Source of the DNA: Zingiber officinale
Taxonomy: Eukaryota > Streptophyta > Magnoliopsida > Zingiberales > Zingiberaceae
Reading direction: 5' to 3'
NCBI RefSeq assembly: GCF_018446385.1
Contig: NC_056000.1
Location: 74,720,688 to 74,784,687 of the forward strand
DNA: 64,000 nt
In this document: positions 1 to 10,925 of the stretch, piece by piece
Position numbering within the stretch: position 1 is the first letter of the stretch
How the letters are laid out: every line of letters begins with the position of its first letter
Position numbers and translations under genes: made by a program
The notes under the pieces: generated by a model
The model's database searches: none
What the model was told of the DNA's origin: nothing
The model's input: the letters and a program-made list of their open reading frames with translations, nothing else

Positions 1-590
1 GAATTTTTAAAATAGTTTTTAAAGAATTTTCAAAATAGTTTTTTAAAGAATTTTCAAAATAGTTTTTTAAAGAATTTTCAAAATTGCTTTTAAAGAAATT
101 TTTAAAATAGTTTTTAAAGAATATTTAAAATAGTTTTTTAAATAATTTTAAAATAGTTTTTTAAAGAATTTTTAAAATAGTTTTTTTTTAAGAATTTTTA
201 AAATAATTTTTAAAGAATTTTTAAAATAGTTTTTAAAGAATTTTCATAATAGATTTTTAAAGAATTTTCAAAATAGATTTTTAAAGAATTTTCAAAATAG
301 TTTTTAAAGAATTTTTAAAATAGTTTTTTAAAGAATTTTTAAAATATTTTTTAAAGTATTTTAAAATTGTTTTTTTAAAAGAATTTTTAAAATAGTTTTT
401 TTAAAGAATTTTTAAAATAGTTTTAAAAGAATTTTTAAAATAGTTTTTAAAAGAATTTTTAAAAATAATTTTTAAAGAATTTTGAAAATAATTTTTTTAA
501 AAGAATTTTTTTTAAATAATTTTTTTTAAAATTATTTTTAAAGAATTTTTAAAAGAGTTAAAAAAGATTTAAGTTTAATTTTTAAAATAA
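1..590. repeat. AT-rich tandem repeat, unit about 22-24 bp
   Basis: Degenerate tandem array of a unit like TTTTTAAAGAATTTTTAAAA, repeated about 25 times with indels in the T and A runs. It grades into ATTTA-type low-complexity sequence up to about 760. It lies inside the internal region of the Copia element that runs off the left edge. The other SIRE-like element in this window (44496-50283) also has an AT-rich stretch after gag, at 48880-49180, so this is probably an expanded spacer of that family. Confidence 0.85.
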
Positions 591-1614
591 ATTTTTAAGT
601 TAAAAAAAATTAAAGTAAAATTTTTAAGTTAAATTAATTTTAATGTAAAATTTTTAAGTTAAAAAGAATTTTAATTTTAATTTTAAAATGTTAATTTAAT
701 TTAATTGATTTAATTTAATTTAATTTAATTTAATTTAATTTAATAAATTTAATTAATTTCATTTAGGTCCTTAATCATCTCACCCGATCTATGTTTTCAA
801 TCAGAGAATCCTATAATTTTGTGAGATGAATTAGTTTCAATTTTAGGGCATGTTTTTAACTTGTGTTAGATTCAGGTTTAGCTTTGGGTTCAACAAATAG
901 GCGTTATTTGGATAAACTTTTGGGCTATGGTGAGTCACTTGGATATCATTAAAGTAACCATGCCTTCGAGGTTTTCCAAATAGTCATATCCATTGGACTT
1001 AGTACAAAACTTTGGTCTAACTGGTTAGGATCCATAAAGGGTAGTTTCGGTCAGTTCCACTTAGCCAAATGCACCAGGTCGAAGCCATATCTTCCTAGAC
1101 ATGCATAGACTAAGCTTCCCTAACGTACTATCATCCAAAATTTCACCAGTACCATTTTTCAAGTTAAACTTGAACCCTTTTTAACTAGTCATAATTACCC
1201 TGTCGGGTAGGTTGGTTAGGGTTACCCTGTCGGGTAGGTTAGTTTTGGAGGTGCCAACTATTCTGGAGCCTCCCTCTTAATTATTGATTTTATGATTTTT
1301 TTTAATACAATTTAGTCTTAATATTTAATTTATAATTTAGATTTAAGTTTTTAATTTTGAATTAATTAAATTAGTTAAATTATCCTTCTTTGAGAGAGTG
1401 TATTTAATATTTGAATTTTCTTTCAATTTTAATTTTATTAAGTTAATTGAATTGTCTTTATTTAATAGATTATCGTTAATAATTGAGTTTTTATTAATTT
1501 TTGAGTTTGAATTAATCAAATTGTTTAAATTATATTTCTTTAAAGGTTTAATATTGTTTAATATGTTATCTTTAACATTTAATTTTAAGTTTGTTAAATT
1601 TATTTTTGATTTTA

Positions 1615-2412
1615 TCAGAGTGTTTGATTTAACCTTATATTTTCTTTATCTTTTAAGTTGATATAATTAGTGGAATTTATTAAATAAGTCTTATCTTTAA
1701 AATTAAATTTTTTGTTAATTAAATTATCTTGGGTTTGGATAAGATTTTCCAGATTGATACTGTCTAGATTATTAAACAATTTATTAATTGCGTTTAGATT
1801 AATATTTACCTTATCATCATTATTATTTGAACTTTCAGATTTGTTTAGATTTAAATTTCTAGGGTTATTAATTATTTTCATATTTTCTGAATTTTCTAAA
1901 TTAATTATATTTATTTTATCAAAAAATATCCTAGGGGTATTTTTGTAAGTATTGCCAGCTACACTATTTTCACAGATATTTTCAGAAATATCCAAATTAA
2001 CATGTATATTCTTTAAACTACTATTAGCAGGGGTATTTTGGTAAATATTACTCACCTTAACTGTATCCCCTAATTCAGTAGGCTTTTCGATTGGATCTGA
2101 CTCGAGTCCGAATTCAATTTTTTCTTGATCCTCTAACTCCAACGGCTCCACGTGAAGTTTGATCAACTGGGTCCAAAGCTCATATGCATTCTTGTACTTT
2201 TCTAGTCTGCATAAAACATTGTTAGGTAAAACATCACAAATAATTTTACTTACATTTTTGTTCAGTTCCGAGTCTTGAGAAGGTTTTCTCAATATTAGCA
2301 CATTATCGAAATCTAGGCTTCCTAAGAAGCATTCCATTAATCGCTTCCAGTAGTTGAAATCTTGATCATATGGTGGTGGTTCGTGGGGGTTCCGTCCTTC
2401 AAGAAGACTCAT
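1615..2412 (-). CDS. Copia gag-like protein, 265 aa
   Basis: Uninterrupted 265-codon frame starting about 255 bp inside the primer-binding site. The N-terminal 90 residues resemble plant Copia gag (DUF4219/UBN2 type): a proline-rich start, then NYWKRLMECFLGSLDFDNVL, then a W-x-x-L-I-K-L-H motif (ELWTQLIKLH) matching the '[10 protein letters not shown]' of the second SIRE-like gag in this window. After residue 90 it becomes Asn/Lys/Ile-rich, including repeated N-L-E-N type words. No CCHC zinc knuckle is seen, so the C-terminal half of a normal gag is missing or replaced by AT-rich sequence. A structural gag function is inferred; loss of the nucleic-acid-binding knuckle suggests it is not functional. 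Confidence 0.6.
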   Translation of the reverse strand: MSLLEGRNPHEPPPYDQDFNYWKRLMECFLGSLDFDNVLILRKPSQDSELNKNVSKIICDVLPNNVLCRLEKYKNAYELWTQLIKLHVEPLELEDQEKIEFGLESDPIEKPTELGDTVKVSNIYQNTPANSSLKNIHVNLDISENICENSVAGNTYKNTPRIFFDKINIINLENSENMKIINNPRNLNLNKSESSNNNDDKVNINLNAINKLFNNLDSINLENLIQTQDNLINKKFNFKDKTYLINSTNYINLKDKENIRLNQTL

Positions 2413-2667
2413 TGAATGCTGAAGATAGAAAACTAAAAAGTGGTGTCAAGACTTGGTCTTGGATTAGTAGTGTGGGAGGAAATAGAAATAATAGTAAACG
2501 GGCTAAATTGGTGTTGCACCAATTTAGATTAATTACAACGAAAAATATTTCCAAAAAGGTAAGAGTACCAATTTGGAATTATAAAAAAAAAAAATTGAAA
2601 GCCTAAAAAAAATAAGAAAAATCACCCCTTGTCTGATTGGTGGTTGCACCAAATCAGAGCGGTATCG

Positions 2668-2679
2668 ACTCTGATACCA
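2668..2679 (-). other. Primer-binding site of Copia element (initiator tRNA-Met type)
   Basis: Reverse complement reads TGGTATCAGAGT, one base off the classical plant PBS TGGTATCAGAGC. It lies 2 bp inside the LTR boundary at 2682. Confidence 0.85.
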
Positions 2680-2681
2680 CT

Positions 2682-3798
2682 TGTTGGATCGTGAAACATC
2701 GATAGAGGGGGGGGGGGATGAATATCGATTCGAAAAACAACGAGTATAAACGCAGCGGAATAAGAAAATTGAACACAGTGGATTTACTTCGTTCGGAGCC
2801 TGTGACGACTCCTACTCAAAGGCCCGTACTCCGTGAGTACTTTCGTTGGGCAATTCACTAGCAATTCGAAATATAGATTACAAGTTAAGTACAATATTGC
2901 TAATAAGGAAAAATTACCGACAATAAAAAGACTTAGAACAGAAAGGAAAAGCTTGTCGGAGATCGCAGCGCAGCAGGAGCACAAGGAAGCAGATTCTTCG
3001 TTCTGAGAGTTGTGTCCTTAAAGCTTGCTCACCCCCTCCTTTTATAGCCCTTTAGAGGGGTCTCTAGAGCTTATCAGATCCCAAAAATTCAGATCAGATG
3101 AGGAGAATTCGAATCTGGCTGATCCGAGTCGTCTCCAACTACTTGTTTGACACAGTCATTTTCCGAAGGTTATAACTTTTGACTCCAAACTCGGAATCAA
3201 GCTCTGTCAGTTGCTACGCGTGCAGAATTTGAAGCTTTACATTTGTATCTACAAAATAGAGTTAGAAAAATATATGTATAGATATTTTATATAGATTTAT
3301 GAGTTAGGTCCTATCTTCCCGAGACCAGAACCTAGTCAGGGTCTCAATTTAGGGATCCAAAATAGACCTAAACTGGACCGACGCCTACTGTCCCTTAACT
3401 GGGATGCGTCCTCACAGTCACTCTCCTCCAGTGACTTACCTTTACTTACCTGCCAGACGTTCGGTCAGCCCTTCGACCCGTCTGGACTTTGTGCCAGCTA
3501 TCCGGTCAGCTTGTCGACCTATCTGGACTTCGTGCCAAGCGTCCGGTCAGCCCGTCGACCTGCTTGGACTTCGTGCCAGCTATCTGGTCAGCTCGTCGAC
3601 CTAGCTGGACTTCTCGCCAAGCGTCCGGTCAGCCCGTCGACCCGCTTGGACTTCGTGCCAGACATCCGGTCAGCCCGTCGATCTGTTTGGACTTAGCCTG
3701 CATACTCGATCAAAGCATTAGATAACGACAAACCTAACTTAACCTATTTGTCATTCATCAAAACCTGGGTTAAATCGTTAGTGCTAACCGCACCAACA
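2682..3798 (-). repeat. 5' LTR of the left-edge Copia element (1117 bp)
   Basis: The ends are perfect inverted repeats (TGTTGG at 2682, CCAACA at 3798). A minus-strand TATA box is read from CTTTTATAG near 3038 (reverse complement CTATAAAAG). A G-run of about 12 occurs near 2707. The upstream part of the LTR contains a 41 bp minisatellite listed separately. Confidence 0.85.
3463..3700. repeat. 41-bp minisatellite inside Copia LTR
   Basis: About six copies with GGTCAGC starting at 3463, 3504 and 3545 and onward, and the shared words 'GTCGACC' and 'TGGACTTCGTGCCA'. A diverged version of the same unit (CCGGTCAATCC, TTGACCCACTTGGACTT) occurs in the solo LTR at 57232-58800, showing the two LTRs belong to related families. 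Confidence 0.85.
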
Positions 3799-4324
3799 GA
3801 AGGATGGTCGCTTGCCAAGTGAGTTAAACTTTTAGGGCGTTCAGCATACTTGCTTAAATGCTCTTCCGGGTCTTTGCCCCCGTCATACTCCCCGATCGAC
3901 GGAGCCCTGTAGCCCTTAGGCAATCTTTCATTTAAGATCCTGGCCGAGAAAGGTACTCTCTCGTCCGGATCTTCCGGGAATACTTCTGGTATCATGAGAG
4001 CCTTCCCTTTCTTCGAGTCTCGTGGCAAGGAACTTTCAGCCATGGAGCCTTGCGGCTGTTCTTTCTTAAGGCTGTGGCCCTAGGGCTCTGGCTAATAATA
4101 CCCCACGCCGGGCTCAAGATAAGGAACCTGAGGAAATGCCTCAAGCTATTTTCTCTTAGAGCCTCGATCCGAAACAGAGAGGGGCTCCTTAGAAACTTCA
4201 GCAAGAGCTTGGCGTGGTTGAGAGACAATCGCTTGCTTCTCGGAGGTTGCTCGCCTCTTGGCCTCCTTGAAGAGTTCGTATTCTCCGGCGGTCATGGTGA
4301 CATTGATGCGGCTAGACTCCTCCA
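3799..4324 (-). pseudogene. Ty3/gypsy gag N-terminal fragment
   Basis: Reading from ATG at 4324 downward, one frame gives MEESSRINVTMTAGEYELF and so on, then after several in-frame TAG codons (the first at 4146-4148) continues as MAESSLPRDSKKGKALMIPE at 4043. It ends with the gypsy gag hallmark PKGYRAPSIGEYDGGKDPEE, where 'YDG..DPEEHL' is the conserved start of the retrotransposon gag domain. The frame is cut at 3799 by the Copia LTR; the residues beyond that point in the open frame are LTR sequence, not gag. All interrupting codons seen are TAG, as expected from C-to-T decay of CAG. Confidence 0.8.
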
Positions 4325-4948
4325 TCTTTAAGTTCCGGAACAGGTTGTTGTCTTCCCACAGACAACGCCAAATTTGATCCCGTCTGAAAGCTGAGTCGGA
4401 TAGAGGCGGGCCTTGATGTACTGGAAGTTGACGAAAAGTCGCAGCGGCGTCGGATCTACCTGGCACCCTCCAGAATGGTTTGCACGGGCGGCTGACGAAG
4501 GAGGATGATCAGGAAGATGACACTGTGGCTCTGCGCGCACTCAAACGAGCCCACGAGTCGTTAGAGACCAGAAACCAGGGAAAAAGTCCCCGGGTCAGGC
4601 CCTCCGACGCTCAAGTCAGGAACTTTTTCCCCAGAAAACACAGAGAAAGGATGAAAAGTAAAGACTAGTGAGAAATGACAAATGAGCGCACCTGCATAAG
4701 GGACAAAACATCCCTTTTTATACTACAACGAATGTTTCTGGGACCTGGCTAGTGTCAGGGAATGTCGGCTATCAGGTTTTGTCTGGCGGTGATTGACACG
4801 TGGCTCTTCTTAATAGGCTGGCGGTAAAACCAAAGGCGTAGCGAGCCCCGACTATTAGCATATTCCCTGACACATTGATTGTTCTCTGACAAGTGGTTAC
4901 GATTCCGTGGCTTATTTGTCCTGTAGTGCCTGGACGCTGAGTCTGTAT

Positions 4949-5332
4949 TCCGAGATCTGTACCCCGACTTGCTTCTACATGCTATTATCCGTGATTCGTA
5001 TGTCTCGATCTATGCGTTAGGCTTGTATCCCGACCGGCCTTTGTCAACTGTTATCCATGGCCTGTACGTCCCGACCTGTATGCTAGAGTTGTGTCCTGAT
5101 TTGCTTCTGTTTACTGTTATCCATGGCTTGTATGTCCCGACCTGTACGCTAGAGCTGTGTCCCAACCTGCTTCTGTTCACTGTTATCCATGGCTTGTACG
5201 TCCCGACCAGTACGCTAGGTCTGTGTCCCGACCTGCTTCTGCCAACTGTTATCCATGGCTTGTACATCCCGACCTGTACGCCAGGTCTGTATCCCGACCT
5301 GCTTTTGTTTACCGTTATCCATGGCTTGTACG
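4949..5332. repeat. 66-bp minisatellite inside gypsy LTR
   Basis: The word TGTTATCCATGG begins at 5049, 5115, 5181 and 5247, with a variant at 5313, giving a 66 bp period. Each unit also carries TGTACGTCCCGACC and GTGTCC.GACCTGCTTCTG. More diverged copies extend left to about 4949. The array is broken at 5332 by the Tekay-like insertion and its remainder resumes at 13797. Confidence 0.9.
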
Positions 5333-8047
5333 TGTCACGCCCCGGAGGAGTCCCTATCCGAAGAAATTTCGGAAGCATCTCCCCTGTACGACGGACAATC
5401 TGAAACTTTCTACATCGCCCTCTGGGCCACATATACCTCAGCCAACACGGCCGGAACAATAACAATAATATAAACAATCACCCACGCAGTTAATAATTTA
5501 ACAAATTGTAACAGTGATAATATGACTCAAAAATAACCCTACTCAACTACACCCATAAAGCACAAAACCGATGTCCTACTCCACTACACTCATAAAGCTC
5601 AACTCCGACGACAAAATCAACTTATCTCTTCTGCCGTCTAGGCAGGCGTGTAGTAAAACAAATCCAATAAAACTCATAGGCAATAAGAATCCATACAAGA
5701 TCCAATTGTATCAACACAAACAAGTCCAAACATAGTCTAAAACAAGAAAGACTAAAAGTTCAACACGACGTCCTCGTGGACTGCAGGGGACTAGCGACTG
5801 GAACTCTCCTGACAACATCAACATGAAAATAGTAAATATCGACGGGGTGAGTCAACTCCTCAGCAGGTAACAACTGATATGCATAATAAAGAAAATAACA
5901 TCAAGCACTAATCATGCGTACAGTCTCCTGATACTAGAAGGATAAATGCAACTGAAATAAGCAGGAGAAAATACTAACTAGGACCAAGGTATATGGATAT
6001 CAAGGTCATCAGACCGGAAGTGTCATAAATCCTGTATGCATGTCAAACATATGCATCCATCCAAATGCAGCAAATAAATACAGCAAACACAAACACAACC
6101 AATAAATGCATCATGCACATGATGCCAATGACATGTCCTGGTCACCCTTACTCTCCAGTCAGCCGTCTCACATACGATGGTAAGACCGAGTGGGTAGGGC
6201 TGTGACAACCGTGTACTCTGCCATCACTACTCCTGATGAGTGACCGAGTGGACGGGATGTTGTCAGAGTACACCTATCCTCCTTACCCCAAATCATAAAT
6301 GAGGGAGCTCAATGCTCTCATCTCTCGGTACACGATGACGGGGAGGGATCCCTGTCCTGCTACAACACTGCGTCACACTAACCCATGAGTGGACCAGCGG
6401 AGCCCTTGACAGAGCACCTGCTACAACACACCCTGCCTGAATATACCACTAACCTATGAGTGGTCGTGTGTGCAGATACATGTAACTGGAGATGTGCTCA
6501 ACAATAATGGAGCCGACAATCGCACAACATGCAATCATGCGAATGGTGCATGACACTAAGCATGGAAAAATACTAAGTAGCATAGCAATAATCCATATAC
6601 ATGTAAAATGTGTACCATCAGGAAGTGTATCAAATCAAAGTACACGGACCAGATAAAGTATCAAAAACCCTAGGTCCTGAACATGATAAATAACATGGTT
6701 GTGTCACTACCTCTATAAATAAGCATAATCAGGTAAGCACTAGCATGATATGCAAAATCAATAAACAAGCAAGCATGTAACAGGTCAGGTAGTGATCAAC
6801 CGAAACAGATAACAAAACATAATCATTGCTATATGTTATAAACATTATTATGCATATCAAATGATATAAAGTCAAAGTACCCGCCTCCAATAAAATGGTC
6901 CAATTCGGTAATCGAGATACTCGTCTCGCGTCAAAACCCTAAGTCACAAACAAATAAATATATTTTATTTAGCTACAATTTACATAAATAGCTAAATAAA
7001 TTCTTAAAAACTATTTAGAGCAAAACCCTAAACCAACCTACTAACCATATAATCCAAATTCACTACAAAATGTATCACGATCCTACACTTTACCTCAAAT
7101 CACAGCCGTTGATTGCTGCTGATCGTTTACTGCTGGAATGAGGGCTGCCGAAATAAGGGCAACTGCTGAAAACTGTGGCCGGAGTTACTGCTGTCTCAGT
7201 TTTGTTTCCGTCACTACCCAAGAACAAACAACAACACAAGATTACCTTCAAAATCAGTGATCCACAAAACCCTACACCTGCGGACCAGGTCAGAAGGGAA
7301 ATCAAGAGTGAAATCAAGTGTCACAACCAACTCACCTTGTTGGCTCGGCAGTAAGGAACTAGGGCAGAGGGGATTCTGGTCGAAACAAAGGAGAGGAACC
7401 TAGGGCACGCAAGTTCGGTGGCTGGTGGGAGGAACTCGGGTTGCCGACGGTGGAAGGGATTCGGCTAGGGCAAAGAGACGGCGGTGCGTTGCAGATCTAG
7501 GGCACGGCAACGATTGACTCATAGTGGTGCGACCTCAAGTGGCGGCAGCGACGTTGGCTGTGATCGGCGTCGGCGTCGTCGCCCAGCGAGGAGGAAGAGA
7601 AGGGGGTCTCGGCGAAGAGGAGGAGGCGGCCGGTACCGGCGCAACACTAGGGCACACACGCACACTGATCGGCACCAAAAGAGAAGAGAGGGGCTCGGGC
7701 AGGAAGAAGAGAAATAGAAGGGAAGGCGAAGGAGATGCCATCACTCGGCCACGCTTAAATCGCGAGGGAGAGGAGGAACGGCCGACAGTTAGAGCACGAG
7801 AGGCTTCGGCGTCGGGTTCGGCAGTGAGGGAGAGAAAACGACGATTGGGGAGAAAGAAAAGAAAAGGAAAAGAATATAAATAATTAAACTTTTCCTTGCT
7901 TAGATGGGGTAGCTTAAACAGGCCTTCCCGGACCCTGTTTTTATCCCCGTAAACTCGTCCATACGAGCTCCGAAAAATTCCTGAAAAATTTCTAAAAATT
8001 CCGGAAAATTCCCTTATCATAATCTGCCATTTTTCCGGTATTTTACA
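5333..8047 (-). repeat. 3' LTR of Tekay-like element (2715 bp)
   Basis: Colinear with 11100-13796 over its whole length, with scattered substitutions (many C/T or A/G) and a few short indels. Apparent frames here, such as 6023-6208 and 7090-7317, have exact counterparts in the other LTR and are not genes. 7480-7880 is GC-rich with GAGG/GGAA runs. Confidence 0.95.
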
Positions 8048-8062
8048 TTCTCCCCCACTAAT
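8048..8062 (-). other. Polypurine tract of Tekay-like element
   Basis: Reverse complement reads AGTGGGGGAGAA immediately next to the LTR edge, the normal plus-strand priming site of an LTR retrotransposon. Confidence 0.85.
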
Positions 8063-8204
8063 AAAATTTGATCCCCAAATTTCATTATCTACCATCAGCA
8101 AGTACTAACAATAGATATAGAGTATAAATACTGACCGATAAATTAAATCACATACCTCAAGTGAAAAAGTGGGGATATCGAGCTACCGATCCAAACAACC
8201 TAGG

Positions 8205-8280
8205 AATACCGAAATCATCCAGTCCATGAAAGCATCTAGGGCTTTGTAAGCCTAAATGGTAAAACCTAGAACTCATAATG
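8205..8280 (-). pseudogene. Second, decayed reverse-transcriptase shred
   Basis: On the minus strand from 8280 the sequence reads HYEF, stop, VLPFRLT, then after another stop a diverged continuation ending near an FMDWM-like word. This is the same RT segment as the shred at 8479-8540 (consensus HYEFLV-PFGLTNAP..FMD) but with TAG stops and changes. Two copies of one RT segment within 330 bp is odd for an element that otherwise has no RT. Confidence 0.6.
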
Positions 8281-8380
8281 CCCGTACAACAGGCATACTC
8301 AACTATAAGATCATCCCCGACAACAAGTCTGAAATCTAATCACCAACAATATAAATCACAAAAAAAAATAAATCCTCCAG

Positions 8381-8480
8381 TGTGAGAGCAACGCTCCATC
8401 ACAGGAAATACCACATATGTGGGAGCAACGCTCTACCACAAGAAATCCTCAATATGTGGGAGCAACGCTCCACCACAACC
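8381..8480. repeat. 37-bp tandem repeat, about three copies
   Basis: TGTGGGAGCAACGCTC-type units start at 8381, 8418 and 8455. The array lies between the two RT shreds in the deleted part of the Tekay-like element. The units are directly adjacent, without spacers, so this is not a CRISPR array. Confidence 0.85.
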
Positions 8481-8540
8481 ATCCATAAATACCGCTAGAG
8501 CATTGGTAAGCCCAAATGACATTACCAAAAACTCATAATG
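8479..8540 (-). pseudogene. Reverse-transcriptase shred fused behind protease
   Basis: Minus-strand reading gives HYEFLVMSFGLTNALAVFMD, a conserved segment of Ty3/gypsy reverse transcriptase. It directly follows the protease at an apparent deletion junction and is in a different frame: the protease frame ends TFRPL-stop on the same bases. Upstream RT and everything after the segment are gone. Confidence 0.85.
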
Positions 8541-8850
8541 GCCGAAATGTGACCACCCTCGTCTGACAATCAACTGTGGCATGATATGCTGACAAACAGT
8601 TCATGCCAAGTATAATATCAAAATCGACCATTTCCAATACTAAAAGATCCACCGTAAGTATTAGGTTGCCAAAATCTAACTGGCAATCTCTGACCTCTTG
8701 GGTGACGTCCATGGTGTCACCGGAGGGTAGAGAGACGGTCAATCGCTGCGATCTGAAAGTGGGTAATCTACCAATCTCCCGCATAAAAGTACGAGATATA
8801 AAAGAATGCGAGCTACCAGTGTCTATCAGTATATCTGCAGATAAGGCATA
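8533..8850 (-). pseudogene. Retropepsin-like aspartic protease of Tekay-like element
   Basis: The frame reads ILIDTGSSHSFIS (catalytic DTG triad, codons near 8817-8835), continues through MREIGRLPTF at 8784, and ends with DFDIILGMNCLS and VDC....VTF. These are the conserved retropepsin flap and C-terminal motifs of plant gypsy polyproteins, where ILGMDWL is more usual; W is C here. The domain itself is uninterrupted, but the frame stops right at the RT junction and the upstream gag has stops, so no functional polyprotein is expected. It would process gag-pol in an intact element. Confidence 0.85.
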
Positions 8851-9073
8851 AATAGAAATCGTACCGTGAAAAATGGATCCGTCGGCTCGCTGCGCATCCT
8901 CTCGGGTGACCGCATGAATACGCCCAGTCTCTGGCGGAAGAAGAGGTGGTAACGCTGCCTACGACTGCTGTGTCTGGGCAAGAGCCTGCCACTAAGGCAG
9001 TACCGGATACTGTGCCATAGAAGTCTGAGAGGGCGACGATTGATACTGTACCGAGGGCTGGGATTGCGTCTGA

Positions 9074-10675
9074 TACTAAGCCTGTGGCTGGGGCTGCAGC
9101 TGATACTGCCCCTGAGACAGATAATGAGGTCCCGGAACGGAGCTCTGAGGTACTATGGGAGTACTGGGGTACTCCTGTCTGAGCATGCCAAATACAGCTG
9201 CTGCAGGTGGAGCTGTCCTCTGCTGACGATGCGAAGGTTGGGCTCTGTGCCCTCCTCGTTGAGTCCCTGTCTGACTGAGCTGAACTCTATGACCAGAAAC
9301 TCCGGAAGCAATATGCTGAGCCTTCAGCGAACAATCTCGGCTCATGTGCCCCGGCAGTTTACAATAATAGCAAACCGACTGTCCTAGGGTGCAGGCTGAT
9401 GTGGTGAGCTCTCTGGATCCACACCGGGCGCAGTGAATGTCACCGACGGTTTGTTTCCGGGTCTGCTGAGGAGGCTGGAAACGTCTTGATGGAAACCGCC
9501 TAAACCTCTGAGGCTGACCAGATGCCCCAGAAGTACCCTGACCAGGCCGACTGCGACTACTCTGCTGCTGTCCGGTCGTCTGTGCCTGCTGGATCTGTCC
9601 TGATGTCTGACCAGTCTACTTCCTTTTTCTGTCCGAATACGCTCTCTGCAGAGCTAACTCAACCATGAGGGCTCTGTCCAACATCTCTAAATAAGATGCA
9701 CTACCCAAACTGGCAAGCTTTACTTGCAAATGTCCATCCAGCCCTTGAACAAACTGCTGCATACGTGTACTGTCCTCAGCAACTAGCTCTGGACAAAATC
9801 TGGTCAATCGGTTAAACTCTGCATTATACTCTGTCACCGACTGGTTGTTCTGACGCAGGCTCATGAAATCCTGCCGGCGGGTCATCTGATATGCTCGTGG
9901 AAAGAAGCGGCTCTCAAAAGCCTCTCTGAACCTAGCCCAAGTGATGTTCCGCTCGCCGATGATGGAACGCTAAGTAACCCACCAAGTGTTAGCCTCATCC
10001 TGTAAATGAAAAGCAGCCAACTCTGCTTTCTCCCACTCGGAGCAAGCCATATAGAAGAACGTTTGCTCCATAGTCTCTATCCATGATAGGGTCATACTCG
10101 GATCAAGGTCTCCTCGGAAGAGTGTGAATCGACTCTTCATCGACTCTGCTAATACTGGAATCCTAGCTCGTGCCGCGACAATGTCAGTGAGGTGTGTCGA
10201 GACGGTTGCCGGAACTGACGGAACCACTGGAGCTAGTGCTACAGGTAGTACCGCTGAATAGACCGGAGGAGGTACTGCCGGTGCTGCGGAAGTAGAGCAA
10301 CTGGTACCGCTGGTGCAGGCGCTGCTGGGTATACTGTAGGTATTGGGGGCACAGGTGCCACTGGTGTCGGGTACACTGTGGGTCCAAGTGGCGGTGGTGT
10401 CGAGTACGTCGTAGGCTGGGCTGGAGCAGGTGCGGTAGTACCCCTGATGGTATCGGAAATACAGTAGGGATAGGTACACTCTGCACAGCCGAGGTAGGTA
10501 CCTCTATAGGAGCCATCGGGGTCTGAGAGCCCGACGCGTCCGCAGTATGCTGAGTCTGTCCCTGACTGACAGGCTCAGCCCCAGTAGGCATCTCTGGCAA
10601 ATCCAAAGATCCCAAGGTCCTCGTACGTGGCCGTCCAGCACCACGTCTCGCAACAATACGTGTAGACCTCCTCAT
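9074..10675 (-). pseudogene. Tekay/Del-type gag, broken
   Basis: It starts MRRSTRIVARRGAGRPRTRT (10675), typical of Tekay gag. A frameshift near 10400 moves to a second frame carrying FRGDLDPSMTLSWIETMEQ and EWEKAELAAFHLQDEANTWW, the core gag domain. The same frame continues across TAG stops at about 9970 and 9613 into MTRRQDFMSLRQNNQSVTEY. It then reaches a zinc-binding region: a CARCGSREL... cysteine pair followed by a canonical CCHC knuckle, CYYCKLPGHMSRDC (near 9340-9382). A Q/P-rich linker leads to another TAG at about 9075, before the protease. Apart from one frameshift all breaks are single stop codons, which suggests moderate age. Confidence 0.85.
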
Positions 10676-10925
10676 ATCTGTTAAGTTATATCACATATAT
10701 CACTACCAGTATAACAATCATAAAATAACATCATAAATATTTGTCATCTGGAGATGTTCCGTCGTTGTCCAGTCCCCAAACTGACCTCGGAATTCCGTAC
10801 GAGAAAATCATCGGAAATCCATACAAATCCGAAACGGAAGTCCGAAACATAAACAAAATGAAAATCCGTACAAACCGAAATAGATATCCAAATATCCAGA
10901 ACACCAAAAGCAGGTCTCATAACCC

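Larger units (their letters stand above)
1..3798 (-). mobile_element. Copia SIRE/Maximus-like retrotransposon, partial, 5' part
   Basis: Minus-strand element with its 5' LTR at 2682-3798, a primer-binding site at 2668-2679, a gag-like ORF at 1615-2412, then AT-rich spacer to the window edge. No reverse transcriptase or integrase is visible in 1-1600, so pol is either outside the window or lost. The stretch 770-1250 is non-repetitive, contains no long reading frame, and belongs to the same internal region. The element is inserted in the gag of a gypsy element: gypsy coding sequence begins immediately at 3799. The TSD cannot be confirmed because the other end is outside; the right flank begins GAAGG. 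Confidence 0.75.

Noticed and set aside
1197..1250. Telomere-like GGGTTACCCTGTCGGGTAGG repeats
   Set aside because: Only two imperfect copies of TTACCCTGTCGGGTAGGTT inside a Copia element; not TTTAGGG arrays.
3404..3725. Repetitive frames such as SACRPIWTSCQ and overlapping variants
   Set aside because: Product of the 41 bp LTR minisatellite read in three frames.
4969..5477. Repetitive 144-155 codon frames on both strands
   Set aside because: Product of the 66 bp LTR minisatellite running into the start of the Tekay-like LTR.
6023..7317. Open frames on the minus strand in the left 2.7 kb LTR
   Set aside because: Nearly identical frames occur at the same places in the other LTR (11790-11975, 12857-13084); they follow from LTR duplication, have no domain wording and are interrupted differently at the edges.
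8381..8480. Regular 37 bp repeats resembling a CRISPR array
   Set aside because: Units are directly tandem without unique spacers, and the context is a plant retrotransposon.
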